Positions 49,348 to 58,375 of a stretch of 64,000 nt of DNA are shown here, piece after piece. The position numbers and the translations under genes were made by a program. The notes beneath the pieces are model-generated. The model was given only the letters and a program-made list of their open reading frames with translations, ran no database searches and was not told the DNA's origin. The DNA is from Betaproteobacteria bacterium HGW-Betaproteobacteria-1 (lineage in GTDB: Bacteria > Pseudomonadota > Gammaproteobacteria > Burkholderiales > Methylophilaceae). Every line of letters starts with the position of its first letter. The first letter of the stretch is position 1. The DNA lies in the NCBI GenBank assembly GCA_002842435.1, contig PHCX01000005.1, positions 62,001 to 126,000 of the forward strand. Reading direction: 5' to 3'.

Positions 49348-49938
49348 TTATTTTTCATCATTATTGGCCATCCAGGCAAACAATGATGAACGCATGGCTT
49401 CTTCTACCGACATGTTGATCGGTTGTAGCCACTCCCTTGGTACGAAGATGGTGTAGCCGCCGATCATATAGCCCATCGGCAGATAGACTGCCACACGGTC
49501 GCCATGCAAGAAGCCTTCCGGCAGACCTGCAAGGCTTTGACGCGTGACCAGTCCGACTATTTCCATATCCTGCCCTGGGATGCGGACGGTGACGACCTGT
49601 TGTGACGGGCCTTTTTTGTTGGGGTCGAAATACTCGGCAAAATTCTTCAGTGAGGAGTAAACGCTCTTGATGACTGGCAGGCTGGTGAAGGGCACTTCCA
49701 GCAGGGAGAGCAGTTTGAGCGCACGTTCGTTGGAAATGATGAAGCCCAGCAGTACGATGCCGCCGATGCCCATGGCGAGGCCCATGCCGGGAATGTAGAA
49801 ATCACCGATGATAGGGCGTACCCACCACATGGCGACACCTTCTGTCCATGTCAGGAAAAGGTAGAGCAGGTAGATGGTGAGCCCCAAGGGCAGGGCGGCC
49901 AGCAGTCCGCGGAAAAAATATTGGTAGATCAGTTTCAT
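49348..49938 (-). CDS. DUF502 membrane protein
   Basis: 196 residues from ATG 49938 (MKLIYQYFFRGLLAALPLG); the frame opens 27 nt earlier. Two membrane helices (about 8-30 and 50-70) precede a soluble domain with LPVIKSVYSSLKNFAEYF, PEGFLHGDRVAVYLP and TIFVPREWLQPINMSVEEAM, all typical of DUF502. Function unknown. Confidence 0.92.
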   Translation of the reverse strand: MKLIYQYFFRGLLAALPLGLTIYLLYLFLTWTEGVAMWWVRPIIGDFYIPGMGLAMGIGGIVLLGFIISNERALKLLSLLEVPFTSLPVIKSVYSSLKNFAEYFDPNKKGPSQQVVTVRIPGQDMEIVGLVTRQSLAGLPEGFLHGDRVAVYLPMGYMIGGYTIFVPREWLQPINMSVEEAMRSSLFAWMANNDEK

Positions 49939-50017
49939 TAACAACAGACTCCAGATGGGCGGCAATCGCCGCCAGGTTCCAATTTATTCCTGATTCGTTC
50001 GATATTGAACGAAATTT

Positions 50018-50749
50018 TCATGACAGGTTCGTTATTTTCTCGGCCGCATTCAATTGCTGCAGCTCGCTTTCCGTCAGCCAACGCCATTCGCCTTCAGCCA
50101 GGTCTGCCGGCAGGTCCAGTGCGCCGATACGAATACGTTTCAGGGCTTCGACACGGTTGCTGATCGCGGCCAGCATGCGTTTTACCTGGTGATACTTGCC
50201 TTCTGCCAGCGTCAGATGAATCACCTTTTCGCTGATCTGAGTACAGGCCAGTGCAACGATTGGGGTTGGTTCATCGACCAGTTGTACGCCTTCCAGCAGG
50301 GCCTTGATCTGGACTGCGTCTATCGTGTGCTTGGCGGTGACTTCATAGACCTTGGGCACTTTCCATTTGGGAGAGCTCATGCGGTGGATGAACTGGCCGT
50401 CATCCGATAACAGGATCAGGCCGGTCGTGTCTTCATCCAGTCGACCTATGCATTGTACTCCGCGCGCAACCAGTGGATGTGGTAACAAGCTGTAAATGGT
50501 CGGGTGATGCTGGGTCTTGTGCGAGCATTCGTAGTTCGCAGGCTTGTTGAGTATCAGATACGCACGTTCGTGATATTGCCAGGGCTCCCCGTGTACGGAA
50601 AAGGTCAGATTCTGTACATCGAGTTCGACGAATGGATCGTCACAGGCCTCGCCATTTACCTCAACCTCGCCATGCCGGATCATGATGCGGCAGGCCTTGC
50701 GGGAGCCGAATCCCTGCGCGTGCAGTATGCGTTCCAGTTGCATGGGCAT
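50018..50749 (-). CDS. 16S rRNA pseudouridine synthase (RsuA-type)
   Basis: 243 residues from ATG 50749, which shares one base with the stop of the DUF3617 gene (TGATG); an ATG two codons later is also possible. An N-terminal S4 RNA-binding domain (MQLERILHAQGFGSRKACR) precedes the catalytic domain with GRLDEDTTGLILLSDDG, whose aspartate is the nucleophile near residue 103. A KYHQVKRMLAAISNRVEAL string then places it in the RsuA/RluB group. RsuA specifically modifies 16S U516; that target is inferred. Confidence 0.92.
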   Translation of the reverse strand: MPMQLERILHAQGFGSRKACRIMIRHGEVEVNGEACDDPFVELDVQNLTFSVHGEPWQYHERAYLILNKPANYECSHKTQHHPTIYSLLPHPLVARGVQCIGRLDEDTTGLILLSDDGQFIHRMSSPKWKVPKVYEVTAKHTIDAVQIKALLEGVQLVDEPTPIVALACTQISEKVIHLTLAEGKYHQVKRMLAAISNRVEALKRIRIGALDLPADLAEGEWRWLTESELQQLNAAEKITNLS

Positions 50750-51264
50750 CAGGGTGCTGTCGCAATGCCGGGATCGCACTTGGCCTTGATCCATCGTGCA
50801 CTGATATCCGTGGTCTGATCGATCGGCTGGCCTTCCCTGGTCACGCCCTTCATTGCCCATTTGCCCTTGTAACTGGTGTTGCTGTCGATGGTCATTTCAA
50901 AGCGACCCTGGGCCTTGAGGTCGCCGGTGCACACCATGTCGCCACTGACGTTTTTGCCTGATTTCTTGTAGTTTTTAATGCTGCACTGGTCGTCCGGATT
51001 GGCCGAGGGCTCGATCGGTTTTTGCAAGGAGGCCTGCTCCGGCGTGATGCATTGCTGCATAACGGTCGGCTGGCCGCTCAGAATGGACGTATCGATTCCC
51101 AGCTGCTTCATCTGGGCGATCTGTTCTGCGGTGAGCTGCGGCATGCCGGCCATCTGCATATGGACAGTGGTTTCCCATTGCCCTGGTTTTAATTGCGGGT
51201 CGGCAGCCATTGCCGGGCTTGCACTTAATAATGTTGTCGCGAGTATCAGTATGCGGGATTTCAT
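50749..51264 (-). CDS. Secreted DUF3617 protein
   Basis: 171 residues from ATG 51264, with an AAGGATCG site upstream. A signal peptide (1-20, ending in SPAMA) leads into LKPGQWETTVHMQM, MQQCITPEQAS, and late FEMTIDSNTSYKGKWAM, the DUF3617 pattern. Paired cysteines suggest periplasmic disulfides. Role unknown. The earlier frame start gives an N-terminus without a signal and is rejected. Confidence 0.85.
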   Translation of the reverse strand: MKSRILILATTLLSASPAMAADPQLKPGQWETTVHMQMAGMPQLTAEQIAQMKQLGIDTSILSGQPTVMQQCITPEQASLQKPIEPSANPDDQCSIKNYKKSGKNVSGDMVCTGDLKAQGRFEMTIDSNTSYKGKWAMKGVTREGQPIDQTTDISARWIKAKCDPGIATAP

Positions 51265-51463
51265 CGGCGATCCTTTCGGTTTCAGTGTGATTGCCTGACA
51301 CGTGCCATTTCGGTATTGAGGCAGTTGCCATTCGCTGCCATCAGGTGGAATTCTACCATTGGCATGTAGCGATAAAATACGATGGCGGGGCCGACGGTTG
51401 AATAAATGCACGCAAGCGGGATTGCCAAGTTAAAATTGCAGCAAATCTCATTTGCATACCATT

Positions 51464-52243
51464 ATGGCCTACCAACATATCAGCTCGCGTGACAATCCGC
51501 TTTTCAAGCAACTCAAGGCAATCAGCAGCTCGGCGCGTGAACGGCGATCCGCCGGCAAGCTTCTGCTCGATGGAGCGCATCTGCTGGAGGCCTATTTGCA
51601 GACTTTTGGCGAACCTGAGCTGCTGGTCATCTCCGAAGGCGATATCGCCCTCGATGTGATGCATCTGTTGGATCAGCTGGTTGAAATCCGGACCATCACC
51701 ATGCCGGCATCGATGTTCGGCGCTATTTCTCCGGTGACGACGCCGACCGGCATACTTGCGCTGGTAAAAACCCCGGCATTGATGCCTCCCGAGCAGCCGG
51801 ACTTCGTGCTGATGCTGGAGAGCATTCAGGATCCGGGCAATCTGGGTAGTCTGTTGCGCAACGCGGCAGCTGCCGGTGTCGATGTGGTTTATCTTTCTGA
51901 AGGCTGTACTGAGGCCTGGTCGCCACGGGCCTTGCGTGGCGGACAGGGTGCGCATTTCGTGTTGCCCATCGTGGAGCAGGTCGATCTGCCGACCGCTATT
52001 CGTAACTTCGATGGTCAAACTCTGGCGACTACCATGCATGGCGCATCTCTTTATGATCAGGCATTGTCAGGCAAGGTGGCTTTTGTGATCGGCAATGAAG
52101 GCGCCGGGTTGAGTCAGGCGGTCATTGGTGCGGCGACTACACAGGTTACGATACCGATGCCGGGCAAGGTGGAGTCGCTCAATGCGGCGGCAGCGGCGGC
52201 GGTTTGCCTGTTCGAGCGTGTGCGGCAGACTCTGGCTGATTGA
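51464..52243 (+). CDS. TrmH-family (SpoU) RNA methyltransferase
   Basis: 259 residues from ATG 51464. The SpoU N-domain begins SSRDNPLFKQLKAIS, and the knotted methyltransferase fold carries the three motifs ESIQDPGNLGSLLRNAAAAG, VIGNEGAGLS and IPMPGKVESLNAAAAAAVCL. It transfers a methyl group from SAM to the 2'-OH of RNA; the rRNA or tRNA target cannot be told from sequence. It is divergent from the DUF3617 gene. Confidence 0.93.
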   Translation: MAYQHISSRDNPLFKQLKAISSSARERRSAGKLLLDGAHLLEAYLQTFGEPELLVISEGDIALDVMHLLDQLVEIRTITMPASMFGAISPVTTPTGILALVKTPALMPPEQPDFVLMLESIQDPGNLGSLLRNAAAAGVDVVYLSEGCTEAWSPRALRGGQGAHFVLPIVEQVDLPTAIRNFDGQTLATTMHGASLYDQALSGKVAFVIGNEGAGLSQAVIGAATTQVTIPMPGKVESLNAAAAAAVCLFERVRQTLAD

Positions 52244-52245
52244 TA

Positions 52246-52836
52246 CTACTGCCGTTCTGCTCGTTTTTTGCGGTTTCGTTCCATGCGTTGACGGCGGAAG
52301 GTGCTGCGCAGTTGCCAGATAGCGTGCGTCAGGCTATAGGCCAGAATTGAACCGACTACTGCCATGATCACGAGCCCGATAATGAACGGCAGGCCGGCAT
52401 CGCGCAGAAATGCTATGGCACCATCCATCCATCCCAGCCAGCCGCTGTTGGTGACGACATCATTCGGGTTAATGGCGACGGAATCGGCAATAATGTCGGC
52501 GTGCCTCGACTCCGGGTTGCCTCCGGTCACAAACAGCCCCAGTTTGTAGGCCAGCCAGTAGATGGGCGGGAAGGTAAATGGGTTGGTGACCAGTGTGCTG
52601 GCAACGGCAACTGCCAGATTTGCGCGGAACATGACCGCAGCGACGGCGGCAAATATGATCTGGCCGAAAGGGATCAGGAAGCCGAAGAAAACCCCGATGG
52701 CTGCGCCGCGTGCCGTGGCATAACGTTCAAAACGCCACAGGTGCCTGTCGTGCAGATGTTCGCTGAACGGAGCGAGCCAGCGTGACTCCAGAATATGTTT
52801 GCGCTTGGGTATCCAGCGCGAAAAGTTGAAAGGCAT
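52246..52836 (-). CDS. DUF2062 membrane protein
   Basis: 196 residues with three helices. The early WRFERYATARGAAIGVFFGFLIPFGQIIFAA region and VTNPFTFPPIYWLAYKLG are the DUF2062 signature. A basic C-terminus follows. Function unknown. It converges with the SpoU gene with 2 nt between stops and lies 24 nt after hslO. Confidence 0.9.
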   Translation of the reverse strand: MPFNFSRWIPKRKHILESRWLAPFSEHLHDRHLWRFERYATARGAAIGVFFGFLIPFGQIIFAAVAAVMFRANLAVAVASTLVTNPFTFPPIYWLAYKLGLFVTGGNPESRHADIIADSVAINPNDVVTNSGWLGWMDGAIAFLRDAGLPFIIGLVIMAVVGSILAYSLTHAIWQLRSTFRRQRMERNRKKRAERQ

Positions 52837-52860
52837 TAATCAGCAGTCGGTGGTTTTGCT

Positions 52861-53763
52861 TCAGTGGCGACTTTGTGTACCCGGTATGGTGATTTCGCTG
52901 ACAAACAGTTGTTCGGAATCGATCTTGTCGAATCGGTAACACTGGTTGCAGAAATCACAATGCACTTCAAGTTCGCCACGCTCCTCGATAATACTTTTAA
53001 TTTCTTCCTCGCCCATCATTCTGAGCATGTTGCTCACATTATCACGAGAGCAGGTACAAAGGAACCGTACGGCCTGACCCTCGTAAAGCCGGACCTCCTC
53101 CTCGTGGAAAAGCCGGTTGAGTAACTCTATGGTGGACAGTTGCAGTAGCTCCTGGTTCTGTACCGTGTCAGCCAGCATGTTGGTTCTGTTCCATGCATCC
53201 GGATCCGTTTCCTGTTGATCCGGCAGTTTCTGTAACAGCATGCCGGCTGCACTTTGACCATCACAGGCTAGCCAGATGCTGGTTTCGATCTGCTCCGAGC
53301 GACGCATGTAGTTTTCAAGTATTTCGCTGATGCTGCCGCCTTCCAGCGGCACGACGCCCTGATAGCCCTGACCGCCGTCCTTGGGGTCCAGTGTGATGAC
53401 GAAATGACCATCGCCTATCATTTCCTGCAAGCTGCCCTCCGTCAGTTCATCGCTGAATTTGGCGGTGGCTCTCAATGTCAGGTCGGATTGATCCTGCTGG
53501 CGGCTACACTCGACAACCAGCAACTTCAGCGGCCCCTTGCCTTGTATTTGCAGCACCAGCGCGCCATTCATTTTCAGTGTGGCGGCAAGTAGCATGCCGG
53601 CTGCCATCAGTTCGCCCAAGGCAACCCTGAGTGCGGGCGTGTAATCGTGATTTTGCAGGGCGATGGCAAAGCTCTGATTCAGGTGGACGGTGTTGCCGCG
53701 TATCGGCGTTTGGTCGAAGGTGAAACGGTAGAGAATATCGCTATCTTTTTGCGGAGCAGACAT
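52861..53763 (-). CDS. hslO: Redox-regulated chaperone Hsp33
   Basis: 300 residues. A cytosolic holdase activated by oxidative unfolding. The C-terminal zinc switch is intact: FLCTCSRDNV near residue 237 and CDFCNQCYRF near 269, giving the four cysteines. The body shows RGNTVHLNQSFAIAL, GELMAAGMLLAATLKMNG and EGGSISEILENYMRRSEQI. Length is standard. A weak region of about 110 nt separates it from the siderophore receptor gene. Confidence 0.96.
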   Translation of the reverse strand: MSAPQKDSDILYRFTFDQTPIRGNTVHLNQSFAIALQNHDYTPALRVALGELMAAGMLLAATLKMNGALVLQIQGKGPLKLLVVECSRQQDQSDLTLRATAKFSDELTEGSLQEMIGDGHFVITLDPKDGGQGYQGVVPLEGGSISEILENYMRRSEQIETSIWLACDGQSAAGMLLQKLPDQQETDPDAWNRTNMLADTVQNQELLQLSTIELLNRLFHEEEVRLYEGQAVRFLCTCSRDNVSNMLRMMGEEEIKSIIEERGELEVHCDFCNQCYRFDKIDSEQLFVSEITIPGTQSRH

Positions 53764-53832
53764 GAACTGACAGAATCAAATTGAATGCTTGATATTAACA
53801 TTTGCATGTGTGGAAGAGCATGGTTTGCCAAT

Positions 53833-53862
53833 AAAAAAGCCCATGCATGCATGGGCTTTTTT
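53833..53862. terminator. Symmetrical terminator
   Basis: AAAAAAGCCCATGC is perfectly matched by GCATGGGCTTTTTT. It ends transcription of the siderophore receptor from the minus strand and can act in both directions. Confidence 0.92.
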
Positions 53863-53875
53863 GAGTTTGATGGTG

Positions 53876-56023
53876 TCAGAAATTGTAAGTCAATGTGGCG
53901 CGACCGGTAAAAGGTGATCCCGGAACAATATTATTATTGTTATGTGCGCTCAGTGCATATTCCTTGTTCGTCAGGTTTTCCAGATTGACTTGCAGACGCA
54001 GGTTTTCACTGAGTTTGCCATAGATCGCAGCATCGTAACGGGTGTAGCCCGCTAATGTAGTGCTGGTCGTGGTGGTCGGAACGGCAGCATACATGTCGGA
54101 GCGGCTGATTACGCCGATGGCGGTGCCCCAGGTCTCGTTGAAGTCGTAGCGGTTCCACAGCGAGAAAGTATGTTCCGGCGTTTGTGCCAGATCAGCGCCC
54201 TTGAGAATGGTAGTGCCCTGATCCTTGCTGATTTCGCCATCCTGATAGGCATAGCCGCCGAACACGCTCCACTTGCTGGTGACCTTGCCGGACAGCCCCA
54301 GCTCGAACCCCTTGGTTTCCTGACCGTCGACCAGTATGGTCTCTAGCGGATCGAGCGGGTTGGCAACGGCAACGTTATCGCGTTCCAGTTTGTAGATGGC
54401 TGCGGTAACGCTGAAATCGTGGGTGATGTCGTATTTGGCGCCGATTTCGTGGTTGATGAATTTTTCTGGAGCAAAGTCGCTGCTGGCCAATGTCAGATCT
54501 GACAGTTGGTCACCTGCGCGTGGGGCAAAGGTTTTGCTGTAGCTGGCATACAAGGACAGATTTTGTAGTGGCTTGAAGATCAGGCCTGCTCTGGGGGATA
54601 GCTTGTTGTCGGTGGTATCAATATTTTCGCCTGACAACAAGTTGGTGTGATCCACCTCAAACTTGTCGTGGCGGAGGCCCAGGACAAGTTCCCACATCGG
54701 CGACAGCACGATTTGGTCCTGCAGATAGAAAGCTGTGAATTCGGCTTCGCTCTTGCGATTGCGGGAGTAGGTGTCGAAATCGACTGGGCCGCGGAAAATC
54801 GGGTCGGCGAGCGTTACGTTGCCCAGGCTCTCGCCGCCCGCCGGAGTCAGGCGTGCATTGTCCGTATCCTGCTTGCCGATCTCCATGCCGGCCAGCAGTT
54901 TGTGTTGCACGCTGCCCAATTGCAGGTCATAGGTGAGGTCGGTTTGATTGATCAGGTTTTCGCGATCGGTTTCATCGCGATATGCGCTGACCCCGATAGT
55001 GCCGTCATTGCGCAGCGCACTGCTGGCAAAGACGTTCTGGTAATACTTGTCGTAATCCGCGTAGCGTGTGCGGTTGCGCAGGGTGATGCCGTTATCGAAA
55101 TCATGTTCGATCATGGCGTTGAATGCTGTAGTTTCAGTTTCGTTCGGACTCAGGCGTGCATTGCCGAAGAACTGGTCAGTATTGCCGAGGTCTAGCGGAC
55201 GGTTCTTCAGGCTGCTGTTGGCAGCACCGTTGACCGATGGCTGTCCGCGGTCGCCAATGCGCTTGTCTTCGAAGTACTCGGCGCTCAGTACGATTTTGGT
55301 CTGTTCCGATAGATTGAAAGTGAAAGTCGGTGTGATGCCGTAACGTTCGATGCCGACACCATCCCGGTAGCTGTCGCTGTCCTCGTATACTGCATTGAGG
55401 CGGAAGGCCACGCTCTCGTTCAATCCCTGGCCGATATCGATGGTGGTCCTCTTCTGGTTGTATGCACCATAACTGACGGACAGTTCGCGAACAGGATCCC
55501 AGCCGGCTTCCTTGCTGACGCGATTGATGACCCCGCCGGCGCCGCCCCGCCCGAAGATCATGGCGTTTGGCCCCTTCAGGACCTCGATGCGGTCGGTATT
55601 GTAGAAGTCCCGATAGGTTTGTACATCATCGCGGACACCGTCGACGTAGAAGTCACCGGTGGTGACGCCGGCACCGCGGAAATTGACTGCATCCCGGTTG
55701 CCCTCACCTTGTGAGGCTTGAACGCCAGGCACATACTGGACAACTTCCGTTATGCTCTGCAGGGACATGTCCTTGATCAATTCCTGTGTGATGACGGATA
55801 CGGCTTGCGGCACATCGATCAAATCTGTGTCGGTCTTGGTTGCAGTCCTGCTGCTGGTGGCATTGTAGCCCTTGACCGGTTGTGTATCGCTGAGGCTTTC
55901 TGCCGACACTTCGACCTCTTTCAGCGTTAAGACTTCTTCTTGGGCATGGCTGAAAGGGGCTTGCAGGCACATTGCGGTGATCATGGCCGAAATCGGCAGT
56001 AACTTGAACGGAGGCTTTTGCAT
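53876..56023 (-). CDS. TonB-dependent siderophore receptor
   Basis: 715 residues. A signal peptide (1-27, ending in SHAQ) and a TonB-box region precede the plug domain (DVPQAVSVITQELIKDMS, RIEVLKGPNAMIFGRGGAGGVIN) and a 22-strand barrel ending in LTYNF. The plug style fits the catecholate/ferrichrome-type siderophore receptors. It works with ExbB-ExbD-TonB, encoded elsewhere. A Fur-like site overlaps its promoter, so expression should rise when iron is scarce. No siderophore synthesis gene is nearby. Confidence 0.95.
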   Translation of the reverse strand: MQKPPFKLLPISAMITAMCLQAPFSHAQEEVLTLKEVEVSAESLSDTQPVKGYNATSSRTATKTDTDLIDVPQAVSVITQELIKDMSLQSITEVVQYVPGVQASQGEGNRDAVNFRGAGVTTGDFYVDGVRDDVQTYRDFYNTDRIEVLKGPNAMIFGRGGAGGVINRVSKEAGWDPVRELSVSYGAYNQKRTTIDIGQGLNESVAFRLNAVYEDSDSYRDGVGIERYGITPTFTFNLSEQTKIVLSAEYFEDKRIGDRGQPSVNGAANSSLKNRPLDLGNTDQFFGNARLSPNETETTAFNAMIEHDFDNGITLRNRTRYADYDKYYQNVFASSALRNDGTIGVSAYRDETDRENLINQTDLTYDLQLGSVQHKLLAGMEIGKQDTDNARLTPAGGESLGNVTLADPIFRGPVDFDTYSRNRKSEAEFTAFYLQDQIVLSPMWELVLGLRHDKFEVDHTNLLSGENIDTTDNKLSPRAGLIFKPLQNLSLYASYSKTFAPRAGDQLSDLTLASSDFAPEKFINHEIGAKYDITHDFSVTAAIYKLERDNVAVANPLDPLETILVDGQETKGFELGLSGKVTSKWSVFGGYAYQDGEISKDQGTTILKGADLAQTPEHTFSLWNRYDFNETWGTAIGVISRSDMYAAVPTTTTSTTLAGYTRYDAAIYGKLSENLRLQVNLENLTNKEYALSAHNNNNIVPGSPFTGRATLTYNF

Positions 56024-56058
56024 GATGGGAGTGATTGAAGTTTGTTAATGATGGGTGA

Positions 56059-56091
56059 ATCTTAATATAAACGCGAATCATTATCAATAAG
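56059..56091 (-). promoter_or_regulatory. Fur-like operator over a promoter
   Basis: On the minus strand, TTGATA (56082-56087) and TAAGAT (56059-56064) are spaced by 17 nt as -35 and -10. AATCATTATC (56076-56085, plus strand) matches one half of the Fur consensus; the other half is weak. It lies 36-68 nt before the receptor start. Confidence 0.6.
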
Positions 56092-56163
56092 ATTTTAATA
56101 AAGACAGGCGCGATTAATTTTTTTGCGCTAGTGTGTTAGCCATGAGACATGGCTGGCAGGTCT

Positions 56164-57054
56164 TCAGGACTGGTATCGTACGGCGAGTTGATTGGGAATG
56201 CGGTTAAAGGACCATTCCGCATGCGCCCATTGCCAGAGGTTCTCATGTGCGCCCATTTCGAGTTCTGCGGGCGGGTTTTGACCGAGGAATTGCAGCGCGC
56301 GGAAGATTTCCGTCGTGGCCTTCCTGGGGTTGATCGGTTGTGCCTGTGTCTGTTTGCTGAGCTTATCACCCTGCTCATTGAGCACAACAGGGATATGGGC
56401 ATAACCTATCTGCGGCAGCCCCAGTAATTGCTGCAGATATATTTGCCGTGGGGTCGAATCCAGCAGGTCAGCACCGCGAACCACATGCGTGATGCCTTGA
56501 TGCGCATCATCGACCACGACGGCCAGTTGATAGGCATAAAAACCATCTGCCCGTTTCAGCACGAAATCACCGATATCCCGCGCCAGATTTTGGCTGATAT
56601 GGCCCTGGATCGCGTCATCAAACCCGATAGTGCGGTCTTCGGTTCTGACGCGCCAAGCGCGGGCGGCTTTGCCGGGCGGCAAGCCGTTGCGGCAAGTGCC
56701 CGGGTAAATTACTCCTTCGATGCCGTGAATGGCGGAATCGGCAATCTCCTTGCGCGTACAGCCGCAAGGGTAGAGCCGTCCACTTTCTTGCAGATTTGAT
56801 AGCATTTCCGAATACAAGTCGTTGCGATCACTCTGATAGACCACCGGCCCGTCCCATTCGAAACCGAAAGCTTCCAGGCTGCGCAGTATGGCATCGGCAG
56901 CGCCCGGCATGTTGCGCGGCGTATCCAGGTCTTCCATGCGCAACAGCCATTCACCCTGTTGTTGTTTCGCCTCCAGATAGCTGGCGACAGCTGCTACCAG
57001 TGAGCCGAAATGCAGCGGGCCAGTGGGGGAGGGAGCAAAGCGGCCACGGTACAT
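56164..57054 (-). CDS. gluQ: Glutamyl-Q tRNA(Asp) synthetase
   Basis: 296 residues from ATG 57054; the longer frame adds unrelated residues. Attaches glutamate to queuosine in tRNA-Asp without tRNA-charging. It begins MYRGRFAPSPTGPLHFGSL with the PLHFG version of HIGH, has the zinc-type YPCGCTRKE...GTCR cysteines, and a KLSKQ version of KMSKS near 237. The anticodon-binding domain of true GluRS is absent, as expected. It lies 8 nt after the DUF3301 gene. Confidence 0.95.
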   Translation of the reverse strand: MYRGRFAPSPTGPLHFGSLVAAVASYLEAKQQQGEWLLRMEDLDTPRNMPGAADAILRSLEAFGFEWDGPVVYQSDRNDLYSEMLSNLQESGRLYPCGCTRKEIADSAIHGIEGVIYPGTCRNGLPPGKAARAWRVRTEDRTIGFDDAIQGHISQNLARDIGDFVLKRADGFYAYQLAVVVDDAHQGITHVVRGADLLDSTPRQIYLQQLLGLPQIGYAHIPVVLNEQGDKLSKQTQAQPINPRKATTEIFRALQFLGQNPPAELEMGAHENLWQWAHAEWSFNRIPNQLAVRYQS

Positions 57055-57062
57055 GAAACAGT

Positions 57063-57374
57063 TCAGTACAGAGGTTGCAGGTAGGGTGGGATGTGCCAGG
57101 ATTGCAGTTGTTTGCCCAGCAGCACCAGATGGCAAGGCAGCCGGTCGCTTCCGTCAGTGCTGACTTCAAATTCGTAGGTGCGCATGACCCTTGCCTGCCC
57201 GCGGCTGTTGCGCCCGAGCCGGATCTTGCTGCAGGACACGGTTTCATCCAGCAATTGCAGGTTCCAGCGTTGTGCCAGTTCACGTCCGGTTTGGATGGCT
57301 TTTTCCCGGCTGGTGATGCTGTCAAACCAGAACCAGGCGATAAACAGCATGAGAACAATGAGTGATATTTCCAA
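57063..57374 (-). CDS. DUF3301 membrane-anchored protein
   Basis: 103 residues: one N-terminal helix (about 3-20) then ITSREKAIQTGRELAQRWNLQLLDETVSC and the end typical of DUF3301. Cysteine residues suggest folding outside the cytoplasm or redox sensitivity; function unknown. It precedes gluQ on the minus strand. Confidence 0.88.
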   Translation of the reverse strand: MEISLIVLMLFIAWFWFDSITSREKAIQTGRELAQRWNLQLLDETVSCSKIRLGRNSRGQARVMRTYEFEVSTDGSDRLPCHLVLLGKQLQSWHIPPYLQPLY

Positions 57375-57587
57375 GAGATAACCCTGTTTCTGCGATTTGT
57401 GAAATTTCCGTGAAAAACTTTGATGATCCGGAAGAATGTCCGATATTATTGGAGGCAGTTGATGATTATCAAGTTATATTTCTGAATCAAGTTGTAGACT
57501 GTACAAATGTCGAACGGCCAGTTCGCCTGGTTATATATACAGTGACGTACCCGCACCCGGGTTGAATTGGATTGAGGATGGAAATGC

Positions 57588-58313
57588 ATGGCTTCAAGTG
57601 GCGTGGCTGAAGTTTCACCTTTGATGGCGAATGAAACTATGACGGAAGACCGTGAACAGGAGGCATTGAGCGCCTACCTGAATCTTTTGAAAATCAAGGG
57701 CGCGGATCAGGTTGCCCTCGACAAGCGCCAGAAGTTTCTGAACCGGCTTTTTCCGGTAATGCGCGGCGTGGCGCATGAAGGTGCAGCGTACCGGCAGGCT
57801 GTCGAGAAGGTTCTGAATGAAACCGGTAAACTGGATTGGCCGTTCAGCTTGGCAGTCGCTCGCGAATATTTTCATTTCTGGATCAGGGATTTCAAATCCA
57901 TCGCAGCGCTGACCGCTGATGCCGAATTCAATGTGAATCCGATTGACTGGCAACCGGTCGATCTGGATATCAAATCTTTGTGGCAGACCCTGGACAAGGC
58001 CAAGTTCGATACGGTGGAAAATTGGCCAATCAAGGCCTATTCACTGGCATTGCGACAGGCTGGCGCGGAGCAGGCGCTGGTTGATACGCGGGTCAAACTG
58101 GTGAAGATTTTGCTGATCCGCTTGCGCGATGCGCCACAGAAGTCGAACAGGCATTACCGGATCGCTGTGGACGCCACCGTACCGCTATTCGAGAAGCATG
58201 ACACCCGGCGGCTGTTTTTTGCCGTGGTCCGCGAGTTCTATTATTTCTGGATCGGCGACCCTGATGCTGCGAGTCGCATAGGACAGTCCCCGGCCACCAC
58301 GAGTTACGTTTAG
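57588..58313 (+). CDS. Hypothetical protein with two similar halves
   Basis: 241 residues, not recognised. It has an internal duplication: YRQAVEKVLNETGK then SLAVAREYFHFWIRDF (residues about 68-105) and YRIAVDATVPLFEKHD then FAVVREFYYFWIGDP (about 188-226). No signal peptide or membrane helix is seen, so it is probably cytosolic and helical. The start ATG 57588 is the first of several in frame (others at 57624 and 57639). It converges with the PPK2-type gene after a short spacer. Confidence 0.7.
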   Translation: MASSGVAEVSPLMANETMTEDREQEALSAYLNLLKIKGADQVALDKRQKFLNRLFPVMRGVAHEGAAYRQAVEKVLNETGKLDWPFSLAVAREYFHFWIRDFKSIAALTADAEFNVNPIDWQPVDLDIKSLWQTLDKAKFDTVENWPIKAYSLALRQAGAEQALVDTRVKLVKILLIRLRDAPQKSNRHYRIAVDATVPLFEKHDTRRLFFAVVREFYYFWIGDPDAASRIGQSPATTSYV

Positions 58314-58375
58314 TGCGAGTTACGTTTGGTGCAAGACGCCTTGATTCAGCCAGCTAGGGTTTAATCAAACATGAC

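Noticed and set aside
57362-57565. Plus-strand frame with a protein-like tail in the gap before the two-halves protein
   Set aside because: It overlaps the start of the DUF3301 gene, has no good ribosome site, the candidate GTG start gives only about 50 residues, and I recognise no family. It may be chance in AT-rich DNA.
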